DNA of 64,000 nucleotides from Streptomyces roseoverticillatus (lineage in GTDB: Bacteria; Actinomycetota; Actinomycetes; Streptomycetales; Streptomycetaceae): positions 3,791 through 67,790 of the forward strand of contig NZ_JOFL01000030.1 in assembly GCF_000719265.1 (NCBI RefSeq). The letters are read 5' to 3'. Position 1 is the stretch's first letter, and every line of letters begins with the position of its first letter. The notes under the pieces are model-generated. The model searched no databases. It saw only the letters and a list, made by a program, of their open reading frames with translations, and had not been told where the DNA came from. This document shows, piece by piece, positions 1 to 7,482 of the stretch. A program made the translations under genes and the position numbers.

Positions 1-201
1 CCAGTTGCGCAGGGCTATTCGTGAGCCCGGCCCGCTCGGCAGCTTGGCCTTGTTCGCCTTGGCCTTCGCCTTTGACGTGGCCTGCGGCCGGTCGGCGGAT
101 CCTTCGCCGGCCTGCCCATCGGCGGACGGGCCGCGGTCGGTCGCACCGCGCGGCTCCGGCTCCGCCGCAGCGCTGCCATCCCTCTTGAAACGTCCCTGCA
201 C
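1..201 (-). CDS. cvnA1: N-terminus of a nitrate/sulfonate-sensing-type histidine kinase of the conservon class (partial)
   Basis: Only the first 67 codons lie in the window; the gene continues left. Read on the minus strand from GTG at 201, the protein opens with a basic, Ala/Pro/Lys-rich cytoplasmic segment and reaches GSRIALRNW, the sequence that precedes the first membrane helix in Streptomyces CvnA sensor kinases. In that family an extracellular nitrate-sensing-like domain, HAMP domain and ATPase domain follow, and the protein works with roadblock (CvnB), DUF742 (CvnC) and GTPase (CvnD) partners. None of those domains is visible here. The identification rests on this short N-terminus plus its position next to gltX, where S. 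coelicolor has cvn1. An AGAGG stretch lies about 10 bases upstream of the GTG. Confidence 0.7.
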   Translation of the reverse strand, partial: MQGRFKRDGSAAAEPEPRGATDRGPSADGQAGEGSADRPQATSKAKAKANKAKLPSGPGSRIALRNW

Positions 202-686
202 TAGCGTCGCAACCTCTGGACCAGGCGCCCCGCCGGTAGAAGACGGGACGGTGTCGAGTCGTGGGGGGACCGCGGTTGCCCCCTGGCGGTCCGTGGAATT
301 CCAGCACAGTGCCAGATCTCCAACAAGGCCGGTGCACCCCACCCGCTCCGGCATCACGCTCAGTGCCGGAATTCGTCACGGGGCGTAGAGGACCAGGGCC
401 TTTATAAGGGGCGTATGGGGACAGACCTCTGGGTCGGCGAGGAGGTCGACCGGGTGTCCCAGATTCCATGATCAGGAGCGGAACGTCAGGTTCAGCCCTG
501 CAATGTCCGTTTCGTGAGCGCCGAACGGCCGCCCGGTTTGCGGCATATTTCGTCGCACTCGTGAGCAAACTCACAAGCGAGTCAGGACTTCTCCCGCGGA
601 CGCGTGGGGATAGGCGCGCCTAGCCTGGTCCTTTACACAGGCCGCGAGAACGACCAGCGCACCACGACACCGCGAGGCAGTAAGTG
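202..686. promoter_or_regulatory. 485-bp divergent intergenic region with an inverted repeat
   Basis: No convincing gene lies between the kinase start and the small gene at 687. The region must hold two divergent promoters. It contains a palindrome at 557-582 in which GTGAG and CTCAC face each other across CAAA, flanked by ACTC and GAGT. This looks like an operator for a dimeric regulator, but I cannot say which one. A TAGCCT-like -10 hexamer at about 620 may serve the small gene. AT content is slightly raised at 396-415 and 539-575. Confidence 0.45.
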
Positions 687-905
687 ATGACCACGACGAC
701 GAAGCTGACGTCCCGGAATGCGACCCCGAAGGCGAACCGGAAGACCGCCAACCCGCGCCGCACCACGCTCGTCCACCTCGACGACAGCGCCTCCCTGCGG
801 ATCGCCGAGGCCGTCGCCCACGCCACCGAGCTCCCCCCGGTCACCGCGAACCCGCGCCGCACCGTCCTCATGACGGCTCCGGTCATCGTCCTTCCCCAGG
901 ACTGA
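687..905 (+). CDS. Small basic protein of unknown function with a duplicated TANPRRT motif
   Basis: A 72-residue protein I do not recognise. ATG at 687 is preferred to the adjacent GTG at 684 because GAGGCAG (674-680) sits better for ribosome binding. The N-terminus is rich in Thr, Lys and Arg. The heptapeptide TANPRRT occurs twice, at about residues 24-30 and 54-60, separated by a short acidic/hydrophobic segment, and the protein ends in a hydrophobic stretch followed by PQD. There is no signal peptide, membrane helix or cysteine. Codon use is typically GC-rich at third positions, supporting a real gene. A strong hairpin array follows 20 bases after the stop. Its position beside a conservon could mean a regulatory link, but nothing in the sequence shows it. 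Confidence 0.55.
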   Translation: MTTTTKLTSRNATPKANRKTANPRRTTLVHLDDSASLRIAEAVAHATELPPVTANPRRTVLMTAPVIVLPQD

Positions 906-924
906 TCTCACCGGGCTCTTCCTC

Positions 925-1039
925 TTGAGGAGCCCCTTGTGCGGTCCCGTTGAGGAGCCCCTTGTGTAGTCCCGGCCGGGACTACACACCAGGACCACAA
1001 AAGGGGCTCCCCACACCAGGACCACAAAAGGGGCTCCCC
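925..1039. repeat. Nested hairpin array: two 17-bp repeats, a 24-bp perfect palindrome and two 27-bp tandem repeats
   Basis: Two direct copies of a 17-bp unit containing GAGGAGCCCCTTGTG (925-941 and 950-966) are followed by a perfect 24-bp palindrome (964-987, arms GTGTAGTCCCGG and its complement). Two exact tandem copies of a 27-bp unit (986-1012 and 1013-1039) come next and contain CACAAAAGGGGCTCC. The first units are complementary to the last ones apart from a two-base bulge. The whole can therefore fold as nested or alternative stem-loops around the central palindrome. It probably terminates transcription of the small gene upstream; the duplication of both arms is unusual. Confidence 0.8.
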
Positions 1040-1207
1040 GTGAAAGCCGCGCACAATCCGGCCCGCGGCGGATCCGAGCGTCCCGTAGAGACTCGGCCTG
1101 CCCGTAGGGCCCGCCCTGCCCCGGTGGAGCCGCCCGGCGGCCCGCGGCCCCCGCGATAGCCTGGGGTGTCAGACTCCGGCCGGATCAGATAGGGGCAAAA
1201 GCTTCCC

Positions 1208-1990
1208 GTGCGCATCGCCAGGTTCTCCATCGACGGCAACGTCGGCTACGGCGTCGTGGAGGGGGACGCCGCCACAGAAGGCGGCCCCGTCCTCGACATC
1301 ATCAAGGGCATCCCCTACGGCGACTTCGAGCGCTCCGGCACCAAGGTCCCGCTGGACAAGGTCCGGCTGCTCTCGCCCGTCCTGCCCAGCAAGGTCGTGG
1401 CCATCGGCCGCAACTACGCGGAGCACGCCGCCGAGCTCGGCAACGAGGTCGGCGACCTCCCCGTGGCCTTCCTCAAGCCCTCCACCTCGGTGATCGGCCC
1501 CGGCGGCGCCATCGAGTACCCCTCCTTCTCCAGCGAGCTGCACCACGAGGCCGAGCTGGCCGTCGTCATCGGCCGCATGTGCCGCGAGGTCCCGCGCGAG
1601 CGCGTCAAGGACGTCATCCTCGGCTACACCTGCGCCAACGACGTCACCGCGCGCGACGCCCAGCAGCGCGAGAAGCAGTGGGCCCGCGCCAAGGGCTTCG
1701 ACACCTCCTGCCCGCTCGGCCCCTGGATCGAGACCGAGCTCGACCCGGGCGACCTCGGGATCATGTGCACGGTCAACGGCGAACAGCGCCAGCTGGGCCG
1801 CACGGGCGACATGGTGCGCTCCATCGAGGACCTGATCGTCCACATCACCGAGGCGATGACGCTGCTCCCCGGCGACGTCGTCCTCACGGGCACCCCGGCC
1901 GGAGTCGGACCGCTCAACGTCGGCGACGAGGTCGCCGTCACCATCGAAGGCATCGGCACTCTCACCAACAAGGTGATCAAGCGTGGCTAA
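1208..1990 (+). CDS. Fumarylacetoacetate hydrolase (FAH) family protein
   Basis: A 260-residue enzyme with the single FAH fold typical of bacterial 2-hydroxyhepta-2,4-diene-1,7-dioate isomerase-like or acylpyruvase-like proteins. The conserved core starts at about residue 62 ([12 protein letters not shown]). The metal ligands are recognisable as E114 and E116 in HHEAELA and D145 in ANDVTARD. Family members cleave or isomerise C-C bonds of beta-diketo acids or decarboxylate oxaloacetate, using Mg2+ or Mn2+. The true substrate cannot be told from sequence. GTG at 1208 is chosen because it gives the standard family N-terminus. The last codons overlap the GTG of gltX by 8 bases, so the two genes are probably co-transcribed, a linkage seen across Streptomyces. 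Confidence 0.9.
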   Translation: MRIARFSIDGNVGYGVVEGDAATEGGPVLDIIKGIPYGDFERSGTKVPLDKVRLLSPVLPSKVVAIGRNYAEHAAELGNEVGDLPVAFLKPSTSVIGPGGAIEYPSFSSELHHEAELAVVIGRMCREVPRERVKDVILGYTCANDVTARDAQQREKQWARAKGFDTSCPLGPWIETELDPGDLGIMCTVNGEQRQLGRTGDMVRSIEDLIVHITEAMTLLPGDVVLTGTPAGVGPLNVGDEVAVTIEGIGTLTNKVIKRG

Positions 1991-3503
1991 CGCGAACTCC
2001 CCCAAGCTCTCGACTTCGCTCGAGCAGGGGGTACCCCCCCGCGTACGGTTCTGTCCCTCCCCGACCGGCAACCCCCACGTGGGCCTGGTCCGCACCGCCC
2101 TCTTCAACTGGGCGTTCGCCCGCCACCACGGCGGCACCCTGGTCTTCCGCATCGAGGACACCGACGCGGCGCGCGACTCCGAGGAGTCGTACGAGCAGCT
2201 CCTGGACTCGATGCGCTGGCTGGGCTTCGACTGGGACGAGGGCCCCGAGATCGGCGGCCCCCACGCGCCGTACCGCCAGTCGCAGCGCATGGACATCTAC
2301 AAGGACGTCGCGCAGAAGCTCCTGGACGGCGGCTACGCCTACCGCTGCTACTGCACCGCCGAGGAGCTCGACGAGCGCCGCGAGGCCGCCCGCGCCGCCG
2401 GCAGGCCCTCCGGCTACGACGGCAAGTGCCGCGTCGTCACGCCCGAGCAGCAGGCGGCGTACGAGGCCGAGGGCCGCCCCTCCATCGTGCGCTTCCGGAT
2501 GCCCGACGAGGCCGTCACCTTCACCGACCTCGTCCGCGGCGAGCTGACCTTCACCCCGGAGAACGTGCCGGACTACGGCATCGTCCGGGCCAACGGCGCG
2601 CCGCTCTACACGCTGGTCAACCCCGTCGACGACGCGCTGATGGAGATCACCCACGTCCTGCGCGGCGAGGACCTGCTCTCCTCCACGCCCCGGCAGATCG
2701 CCCTCTACAAGGCGCTGATCGAGCTGGGCGTCGCCAAGACCGTCCCGGAGTTCGGCCACCTGCCGTACGTGATGGGCGAGGGCAACAAGAAGCTCTCCAA
2801 GCGCGACCCGCAGGCCTCCCTCAACCTCTACCGGGAGCGCGGCTTCCTCCCGGCCGGCCTGCTGAACTACCTCTCGCTCCTGGGCTGGTCGCTCTCCGCC
2901 GACCAGGACATCTTCTCGATGGACGAGATGGTCGCGGCCTTCGACATCAAGGACGTCAACGCCAACCCGGCCCGCTTCGACCTCAAGAAGGCCGAGGCGA
3001 TCAACGCCGACCACATCCGGCAGCTGGACGTGAAGGCGTTCGCCGAGGCCTGCGAGCCCTGGCTGCGGGCGCCCCACGCGCCCTGGGCGCCCGAGGCCTT
3101 CGACCGGGCCGCCTGGGAGGCCATCGCGCCCCACGCGCAGACCCGCCTCACGGTCCTCTCCGACATCACCGCCAACGTCGACTTCCTCTTCCTGGAGGAG
3201 CCGGCCGAGGACGAGGCGTCCTGGGCCAAGGCGATGAAGGAGGGCTCGGACGCCCTGCTGCGCACGGCCCGCGAAAAGCTCGGGGACCTCCAGGGTGCTG
3301 CGTGGACCGCCGACGCCATCAAGGCCGCCGTCGTCGCCGCCGGCGAGGAGCACGGCCTGAAGCTCGGCAAGGCCCAGGCGCCCGTCCGCGTCGCCGTCAC
3401 CGGCCGTACGGTCGGCCTGCCGCTGTTCGAGTCCCTGGAGATCCTGGGACGCGAGCGCACGCTCACCCGCGTCGACGCCGCGCTGGCCAAGCTCACCGCC
3501 TGA
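1983..3503 (+). CDS. gltX: Glutamyl-tRNA synthetase (GluRS)
   Basis: A 506-residue class I aminoacyl-tRNA synthetase that attaches glutamate to tRNA-Glu. In actinobacteria, which generally lack GlnRS, it also charges tRNA-Gln, and GatCAB then amidates the product. The HIGH-type motif is PHVG at residues 31-34 in the [10 protein letters not shown] context. The KMSKS-type motif is KLSKR at about 269-273. The C-terminal half is the helical anticodon-binding region. The start is GTG at 1983, translationally coupled to the preceding FAH gene. Residues about 6-19 look like an insertion relative to S. coelicolor GluRS as I remember it and are encoded by a palindromic repeat element. They lie upstream of the catalytic fold, so activity should be retained. 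Glu and Gln tRNA genes follow immediately. Confidence 0.97.
   Translation: MANANSPKLSTSLEQGVPPRVRFCPSPTGNPHVGLVRTALFNWAFARHHGGTLVFRIEDTDAARDSEESYEQLLDSMRWLGFDWDEGPEIGGPHAPYRQSQRMDIYKDVAQKLLDGGYAYRCYCTAEELDERREAARAAGRPSGYDGKCRVVTPEQQAAYEAEGRPSIVRFRMPDEAVTFTDLVRGELTFTPENVPDYGIVRANGAPLYTLVNPVDDALMEITHVLRGEDLLSSTPRQIALYKALIELGVAKTVPEFGHLPYVMGEGNKKLSKRDPQASLNLYRERGFLPAGLLNYLSLLGWSLSADQDIFSMDEMVAAFDIKDVNANPARFDLKKAEAINADHIRQLDVKAFAEACEPWLRAPHAPWAPEAFDRAAWEAIAPHAQTRLTVLSDITANVDFLFLEEPAEDEASWAKAMKEGSDALLRTAREKLGDLQGAAWTADAIKAAVVAAGEEHGLKLGKAQAPVRVAVTGRTVGLPLFESLEILGRERTLTRVDAALAKLTA
1997..2038. repeat. Palindromic repeat element embedded in the 5' end of gltX
   Basis: About 42 bases (14 codons, so the frame is kept) running from CTCCCCCAAGCTCTCG through ACTTCGCTCGAG to a perfect GGGGGTACCCCC palindrome at 2027-2038. 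The C-run and G-run plus the AGCTC/GAGC arms can form a hairpin. From memory, near-identical elements are frequent in Streptomyces intergenic DNA. Here it encodes residues of the form [14 protein letters not shown] just after the GluRS start codon, where related GluRS proteins have no counterpart. Confidence 0.7.
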
Positions 3504-3534
3504 CGCGCCTGACGCGCCCGTCGCAGGGCGCCCC

Positions 3535-3574
3535 ACGGGGCCCGGCAGCCTCACCCGAGGCTGCCGGGCCCCGT
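3535..3574. terminator. Strong terminator after gltX
   Basis: A perfect 18-bp stem (arms ACGGGGCCCGGCAGCCTC and its complement) closes on an ACCC loop, 32 bases after the gltX stop. There is no U-tract beyond a short GTTT, as is usual for Streptomyces terminators. It separates gltX from the tRNA cluster. Confidence 0.85.
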
Positions 3575-3716
3575 CGCGTTTGCGCGGGGGCATCTATCGA
3601 TTTTGGCGCCCCGTCCTCCTTCGGGTAATGTTCTTCCTGCGCCGCCCGAGAGGGCCGAGAGGCCGGAGCGGAGGGCGCAAGCCGGACAAGCCCCCCTGAG
3701 GGGGGTGGAGTTACGG

Positions 3717-3788
3717 TGGGGTATGGTGTAATTGGCAGCACGAGGGTTTCTGGTTCCCTTAGTCTAGGTTCGAGTCCTGGTACCCCAG
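3717..3788 (+). tRNA. tRNA-Gln (CUG), copy 1
   Basis: A 72-base cloverleaf. The acceptor arm TGGGGTA pairs with TACCCCA, discriminator G, and the U1-A72 first pair is characteristic of glutamine tRNA. The T-arm contains GGTTCGAGTCC. The anticodon loop TTCTGGT gives anticodon CUG. The base of the anticodon stem carries a T-T mismatch (positions 31-39), which copy 2 lacks. The 3' CCA is not encoded. Confidence 0.93.
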
Positions 3789-3870
3789 CAAGAGAAATTC
3801 TTCGCGGAAATTCTCTCGCAAATCTACTGATAAAGTAGAAAGCGCGCGAAAGCGCAAAAGCGAAGTGCAA

Positions 3871-3943
3871 GCCCCCGTTGTGTAGCGGCCTAGCACGCCG
3901 CCCTCTCAAGGCGGTAGCGCCGGTTCGAATCCGGTCGGGGGTA
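3871..3943 (+). tRNA. tRNA-Glu (CUC), copy 1
   Basis: A 73-base tRNA with acceptor arm GCCCCCG, anticodon loop CTCTCAA (anticodon CUC), and T-arm CCGGTTCGAATCCGG. It is identical over its length to the copies at 3983 and 4188. CCA is not encoded. Confidence 0.95.
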
Positions 3944-3982
3944 CAGATTTCCAATCAGGGGGACCTGAAGGAGATCGCTAGG

Positions 3983-4055
3983 GCCCCCGTTGTGTAGCGG
4001 CCTAGCACGCCGCCCTCTCAAGGCGGTAGCGCCGGTTCGAATCCGGTCGGGGGTA
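3983..4055 (+). tRNA. tRNA-Glu (CUC), copy 2
   Basis: Identical in sequence to the tRNA-Glu at 3871-3943, separated from it by only 39 bases. The spacing suggests that all five tRNAs are cut from one precursor transcript. Confidence 0.95.
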
Positions 4056-4073
4056 CTGGTTATAAAACCACCA

Positions 4074-4145
4074 TGGGCTATGGTGTAATTGGCAGCACGA
4101 GTGATTCTGGTTCATTTAGTCTAGGTTCGAGTCCTGGTAGCCCAG
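4074..4145 (+). tRNA. tRNA-Gln (CUG), copy 2
   Basis: Same anticodon CUG as the copy at 3717. It differs at a compensated acceptor pair (TGGGCTA with TAGCCCA) and in the anticodon stem (AGTGA with TCATT), where all five pairs form. The gene lies 18 bases after tRNA-Glu copy 2. Confidence 0.93.
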
Positions 4146-4187
4146 CGCAGATTGCTTTTTGAGTCTGCAGAGCAAAATAAAAAGCAA

Positions 4188-4260
4188 GCCCCCGTTGTGT
4201 AGCGGCCTAGCACGCCGCCCTCTCAAGGCGGTAGCGCCGGTTCGAATCCGGTCGGGGGTA
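4188..4260 (+). tRNA. tRNA-Glu (CUC), copy 3
   Basis: Third identical tRNA-Glu copy. It closes the Gln-Glu-Glu-Gln-Glu cluster and is followed 12 bases later by an intrinsic terminator. Confidence 0.95.
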
Positions 4261-4272
4261 CCACAGGAGAGA

Positions 4273-4303
4273 ATGCCTCCCGCATACGCGGGGGGCATTT
4301 TTT
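4273..4303 (+). terminator. Intrinsic terminator of the tRNA cluster
   Basis: An ATGCCTCCCGC arm pairs with GCGGGGGGCAT across a short ATAC loop and is followed by a run of six T residues. This is a classical intrinsic terminator with a U-tract, uncommon in this GC-rich genome and fitting for a highly expressed tRNA operon. Confidence 0.9.
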
Positions 4304-4515
4304 CATGCGGCCTTCCGCGCACCCCGGCCCCGCCCGATAATCCCCCCATGGCCCATCCCAGCGGCGGCCGCTGCCGGCCCCGCCGCGCCACGAAGCCCTG
4401 CCCGCCGCGGAGTTCGGGCGCCGGCGGGACGCAGGAGCTGCGTCACCACGACATCCGCCGCCGAGAGCCCGCCGCGCAGGACGCCTCCGCAGCGGCCCAT
4501 TCCAGGAGCGTCGAA

Positions 4516-4857
4516 GTGGATCCTCTCGTCCGCACGGCCGTACTGACCGTCGTCGCCACCGTCAGCCCGCCGGGACTGCGGATCGAAGGGGTGGTCGACG
4601 CCGGCTCCCACCGCCACCTCAGGGAGGCCCTGCAGTCGGTGGCCTCCGTCCGCGGCGACCTGCGCCTGGAGATGTCCCGCGTGGAGTTCCTGGACCTCGC
4701 CGGGCTGCGGCTGCTCATGACCTTCGCCCGGGCCCGCGCCGCCCGCCACTGCACCGTGGAGCTCGCCGGAGTACCGCCCCACCTGCTGCAGGTCATCACC
4801 CTCATCGGCTGGGACACGACGCCGGGCCTGCGGCTGGGGGCCGCGCATGGCTGCTGA
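4516..4857 (+). CDS. STAS-domain protein (anti-sigma factor antagonist type)
   Basis: A 113-residue protein made up almost entirely of a STAS domain. The phosphorylatable-site region is DLAGLRLLMTFARAR, where the usual DSSG serine position appears as DLAG, so phosphorylation by an anti-sigma kinase is doubtful. STAS proteins bind anti-sigma factors and release the sigma factor. The frame stays open further upstream, to ATG 4348 and beyond, but GTG at 4516 is chosen: AGGAG at 4504-4508 is well placed, and the upstream codons fall in low-complexity DNA between the tRNA terminator and this start. The 3' end overlaps the next gene by 11 bases, which indicates a two-gene operon with an ATPase/MEDS partner. 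Confidence 0.8.
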   Translation: MDPLVRTAVLTVVATVSPPGLRIEGVVDAGSHRHLREALQSVASVRGDLRLEMSRVEFLDLAGLRLLMTFARARAARHCTVELAGVPPHLLQVITLIGWDTTPGLRLGAAHGC

Positions 4858-5869
4858 CCGCACCGGTTCGACCGGGTTCGTCCACCACGCCTGCCTGTAC
4901 GGCTCCGATGCGGAGTTCCTGGCGATGGCGGTGCCCTTCGTACGGGACGGACTCGCGGCAGGGGAGCCCGTCCTCGCCGCCACGACACCCGCCAACATCG
5001 AGCTGCTGCGGGAGGCCCTGGGGGAGAGCGCCCACCACCTCGACACCGCCGAGACCGCCCACTTCGGCCGCCGCCCCGTCGACCGGGTCTCCGCCTTCCT
5101 GCGCTACCACGAACGGCGCGCCCGCCCCGGCCGGCGCACGCGCATGATCGCCGAACCCGTGTGGGCCGGCCGCTCCGCCCGCCAGACCGCGGAGTGGAAA
5201 CGCATGGAGTCCGGGCTCAACGTGCTCCTCGCCGGACTGCCCGTGTGGATGGTCTGCCCCTACGACACCCGCGTCGTCCCCGGAGACGTGGCGGAGGCGG
5301 CCGTCGCCACCCATCCCGTCCGCCTGGACGGCGAGCGGCAGGCCCCGTGCGCGTCCTACACGGACCCTGCCGCTTATGCGGCAGCGGTGGAGGGGCCGGC
5401 CGCCTCATGCGCGCCGCCGTCCGCCGCCTGCACGGGGCCCACGGACGATGCCGCCGTGCTGCGCCGTCTCGCCCGCGAACGGGCCGCCGGCGCGGGCCTG
5501 ACCGGCGACCGGCTCGCCCTCGCCGAACTGGCCGCGCATGAGGCCGCCGCCTACCTGCTGACCCCGGAGGGCGCGCGTGTCACGCTGCGGGCCTGGGAGG
5601 AGCCGGGCGCGGTGGTGTACGAGCTACGGCGCACGGAGCGGGACAGCGGGCGCAGGGGGCCGTGCGATGGGCGTGGTGCGGTGCCGTATGCCGCCGTCCC
5701 GCCCTTCGCGGGCTACCGGCCGCCCGCACCGCCCGGTGACGCCCACGGGGCCGAGGACGGCCTGTGGCTCGCCCGCAGCCTCGGCGACTCCCTGGAGGTG
5801 CGCGCACGGGGCCCGGAGACCGTCCTCACCCTGCGGATGGCGGGGCCGGGGGACGCGGAGCGGTTGTGA
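4847..5869 (+). CDS. MEDS-domain protein with a C-terminal histidine-kinase-like ATPase region (anti-sigma regulator type)
   Basis: 340 residues. Residues 10-165 match the MEDS sensory domain (FVHHACLYGSDAEFLAMAVPFVRDGLAAGEPVLA..., later WKRMESGLN and VCPYDT). Residues about 205-335 look like a degenerate GHKL ATPase of the anti-sigma type, with LALAELAAHEAA in the N-box position and a weak later G-box. Proteins with this layout in Streptomyces act as sensors or anti-sigma factors working with STAS partners, and the overlapping upstream STAS gene supports such a pair. The ligand is unknown. The Ala/Pro-rich linker (about 175-205) and the ATPase region each carry a GCATGAGGC-type 9-mer (5402, 5536). 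Confidence 0.75.
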   Translation: MAADRTGSTGFVHHACLYGSDAEFLAMAVPFVRDGLAAGEPVLAATTPANIELLREALGESAHHLDTAETAHFGRRPVDRVSAFLRYHERRARPGRRTRMIAEPVWAGRSARQTAEWKRMESGLNVLLAGLPVWMVCPYDTRVVPGDVAEAAVATHPVRLDGERQAPCASYTDPAAYAAAVEGPAASCAPPSAACTGPTDDAAVLRRLARERAAGAGLTGDRLALAELAAHEAAAYLLTPEGARVTLRAWEEPGAVVYELRRTERDSGRRGPCDGRGAVPYAAVPPFAGYRPPAPPGDAHGAEDGLWLARSLGDSLEVRARGPETVLTLRMAGPGDAERL

Positions 5870-6221
5870 GGTGTTTGGGTGCGGGGTGCGGGGTGGGCCG
5901 CGGAGCCGCGGGCCGTGGGGCGCGGGGCCGTGGGACGTGGGGCGTGGGGCGGGTGTACGGCGTGAGGCTCGCCTGAGGTTCCGGCATGAGGCCCTGGTGA
6001 GGCCTGTCCGGGCTTGATGCCTGCGTGAGGCTCCGCGTGAGGCCTGTCCGGGCTTGGTGTCTTGCGTGAGCCCTTGTCCGGGCCTGGTATCCGCATGAGG
6101 CCCTGCACGAGGCCCCCCGCATGAGGCCCCGCATGAGGCCCTGCACGAGGCCCCCGCATGAGGCCCGTCCGGGCCTGGTGTCCGCCTGGGGTGCTGTGGA
6201 GCCCTTGGCGGCTCCCCGGCC
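5870..6221. repeat. Intergenic cluster of GCATGAGGC repeats
   Basis: This 352-bp gap has no gene. It holds five exact GCATGAGGC copies (5984, 6093, 6119, 6131, 6156) and many near relatives such as GCACGAGGC and GCGTGAGGC. They are interspersed with GGCCTGTCCGGGC-type units to make an irregular tandem array. The first part (5875-5955) is a G-rich run of GGGGCGCGGGG-like sequence. Confidence 0.85.
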
Positions 6222-6875
6222 TCACGCCCCGCCGGCGTCCGTGAAGCGCCGGGCGGACTCCTCGGAGTGCGCGAGGCGGCGCAGGCTCAGCAGCACCGGC
6301 TCGTAGAGCACCGTCAGCGCGACGGCCGCCTCGATCTGCCCGGCCTCCGTGGGCTGCTCCTCGATCAGATCCAGGTCCGTGACCGCCAGCTGCGCGGCGA
6401 GCCGCGCGTAGGGCAGCAGGTGCGCGACACCGCAGGGGTAGCCGAGGCGCCTGAGCGCGGCGACTGCCGCGACCAGCGTGCGGTAGGCGGGGGACAGCTC
6501 ACCGAGCTCCTGGTCGGTGCGCCAGCCGACGTGCTCCAGCAGGGCCGTCACCGTGCGGCCCGCCGCGGCGGCCTCGGGGTCGTCCTCGTCGGGCTCCGGT
6601 CCGGTCGGCAGGGCCCACGTGGCCGCGCCGAGTCTCAGATGGTGGTCCAGGGACTCGTCCTCGGCGGCGGCGATGACCTCGCGCGCGGTGGCCACCGGCA
6701 CCTTGCCCAGCTGGATCAGAGCCCGCACCAGGCGCAGCCGGCGGACATGCGTGTCGTCGTACTCGGCCTGGGTGGCGGAGACCCTGCGGCCGGGCTGCAG
6801 CAGCCCCTCGCGCAAGTAGTACTTGATCGTGGCGGTGGACACGCCGCTTTGTTCGCTGAGTTCGGCCAATCGCAT
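6222..6875 (-). CDS. MerR-family transcriptional regulator
   Basis: A 217-residue regulator. The N-terminal winged helix-turn-helix (MRLAELSEQSGVSTATIKYYLREGLL) is clear MerR, followed by a coupling helix and a roughly 130-residue C-terminal region without cysteines, so not a metal sensor of the MerR/CueR type. ATG at 6875 is preferred to TTG at 6914, because the TTG would place translation inside the operator. The gene is divergent from a DUF4188 gene with inverted repeats between them at 6907-6935, so it probably represses or activates both. The effector is unknown, possibly a hydrophobic compound given the large C-terminal domain. Confidence 0.85.
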   Translation of the reverse strand: MRLAELSEQSGVSTATIKYYLREGLLQPGRRVSATQAEYDDTHVRRLRLVRALIQLGKVPVATAREVIAAAEDESLDHHLRLGAATWALPTGPEPDEDDPEAAAAGRTVTALLEHVGWRTDQELGELSPAYRTLVAAVAALRRLGYPCGVAHLLPYARLAAQLAVTDLDLIEEQPTEAGQIEAAVALTVLYEPVLLSLRRLAHSEESARRFTDAGGA

Positions 6876-6906
6876 GTCCTGTTGCGCCCTTCCTCGGAGA
6901 GTGGCA

Positions 6907-6935
6907 CTATCCAAGCATGGATAGTGACGCTATCC
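6907..6935. promoter_or_regulatory. Probable MerR operator with three CTATCC half-sites
   Basis: CTATCC (6907-6912), its complement GGATAG (6919-6924) and CTATCC again (6930-6935) are spaced by 6 and 5 bases. They form two overlapping inverted repeats between the divergent MerR and DUF4188 genes, a typical arrangement for autoregulation plus control of the neighbour. Confidence 0.75.
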
Positions 6936-6957
6936 GATGACTTCTGGGGGAGCTCTC

Positions 6958-7482
6958 ATGGGTGCACAGCCGATAACGGAACGGGTCACCGCCGCAGCCG
7001 AAGGCGACGTGGTCGTCTTCCTGATCGGGATGCGGATCAACCGCTGGCGGGCGGTGCGCCACTGGCTGCCGACCCTCCGCGCGATGCCGCGCATGCTCAG
7101 GGAGCTCTCGCGCGACGAGAACAGCGGGCTGCTGGGCTACCGGCCGTTCGGCGGCGGCCCGAGGGACTTCGGCGTCGTCCAGTACTGGGAATCCCGCGAA
7201 AAGCTGCTCGCCTACGCCGCGGACCGGAACAAGGAGCACCGCCCCGCGTGGGCGGCCTTCAACCGCCGCGCGCGGGGCGGCGAGGGGAGCGTCGGCATCT
7301 GGCACGAGACGTACGTCGTGCCGGCCGGTTCGTACGAGTCGGTCTACTCCGGCATGCCGAAGCAGGGGCTCGGCAAGGCCTACGGCGTCGAGCCGGTGGC
7401 CAAGCACGGCGAACGCGCGGCGGAACGGTTCGCGAGCGCGGGAGGCCGGGCGCGCGGGGTAGTGCCTGAAGCGGGCGCGTAG
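6958..7482 (+). CDS. DUF4188 family protein (possible monooxygenase-like fold)
   Basis: A 174-residue protein matching the DUF4188 family. Its hallmarks are FLIGMRINRWRAVRHWLPT near the N-terminus, GYRPFGGGPRDFGVVQYWES in the middle and WHETYVVPAGSYESVYSGMP toward the end. The fold is thought to be a ferredoxin-like alpha/beta barrel related to antibiotic-biosynthesis monooxygenases; the reaction is unknown. ATG at 6958 follows GGGGGAG (6946-6952); an upstream in-frame ATG at 6937 lacks a ribosome binding site. The pairing with a divergent MerR regulator suggests an inducible detoxification or stress role, which is inference. The C-terminal tail after about residue 155 is low-complexity. Confidence 0.8.
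   Translation: MGAQPITERVTAAAEGDVVVFLIGMRINRWRAVRHWLPTLRAMPRMLRELSRDENSGLLGYRPFGGGPRDFGVVQYWESREKLLAYAADRNKEHRPAWAAFNRRARGGEGSVGIWHETYVVPAGSYESVYSGMPKQGLGKAYGVEPVAKHGERAAERFASAGGRARGVVPEAGA

Noticed and set aside
5..388. 127-residue plus-strand frame at the left edge
   Set aside because: Runs opposite to the recognised kinase N-terminus and across its promoter; composition is low-complexity.
925..1039. CRISPR-like array
   Set aside because: Units are directly adjacent without spacers, only two copies each, and no cas genes are near.
1977..3593. Long minus-strand frame opposite gltX
   Set aside because: Antisense shadow of a conserved gene in high-GC DNA; no motif or ribosome binding site.
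6222..6914. TTG 6914 as the start of the MerR gene
   Set aside because: It lies inside the operator and would place translation start at or before the likely transcription start; ATG 6875 matches MerR N-termini.
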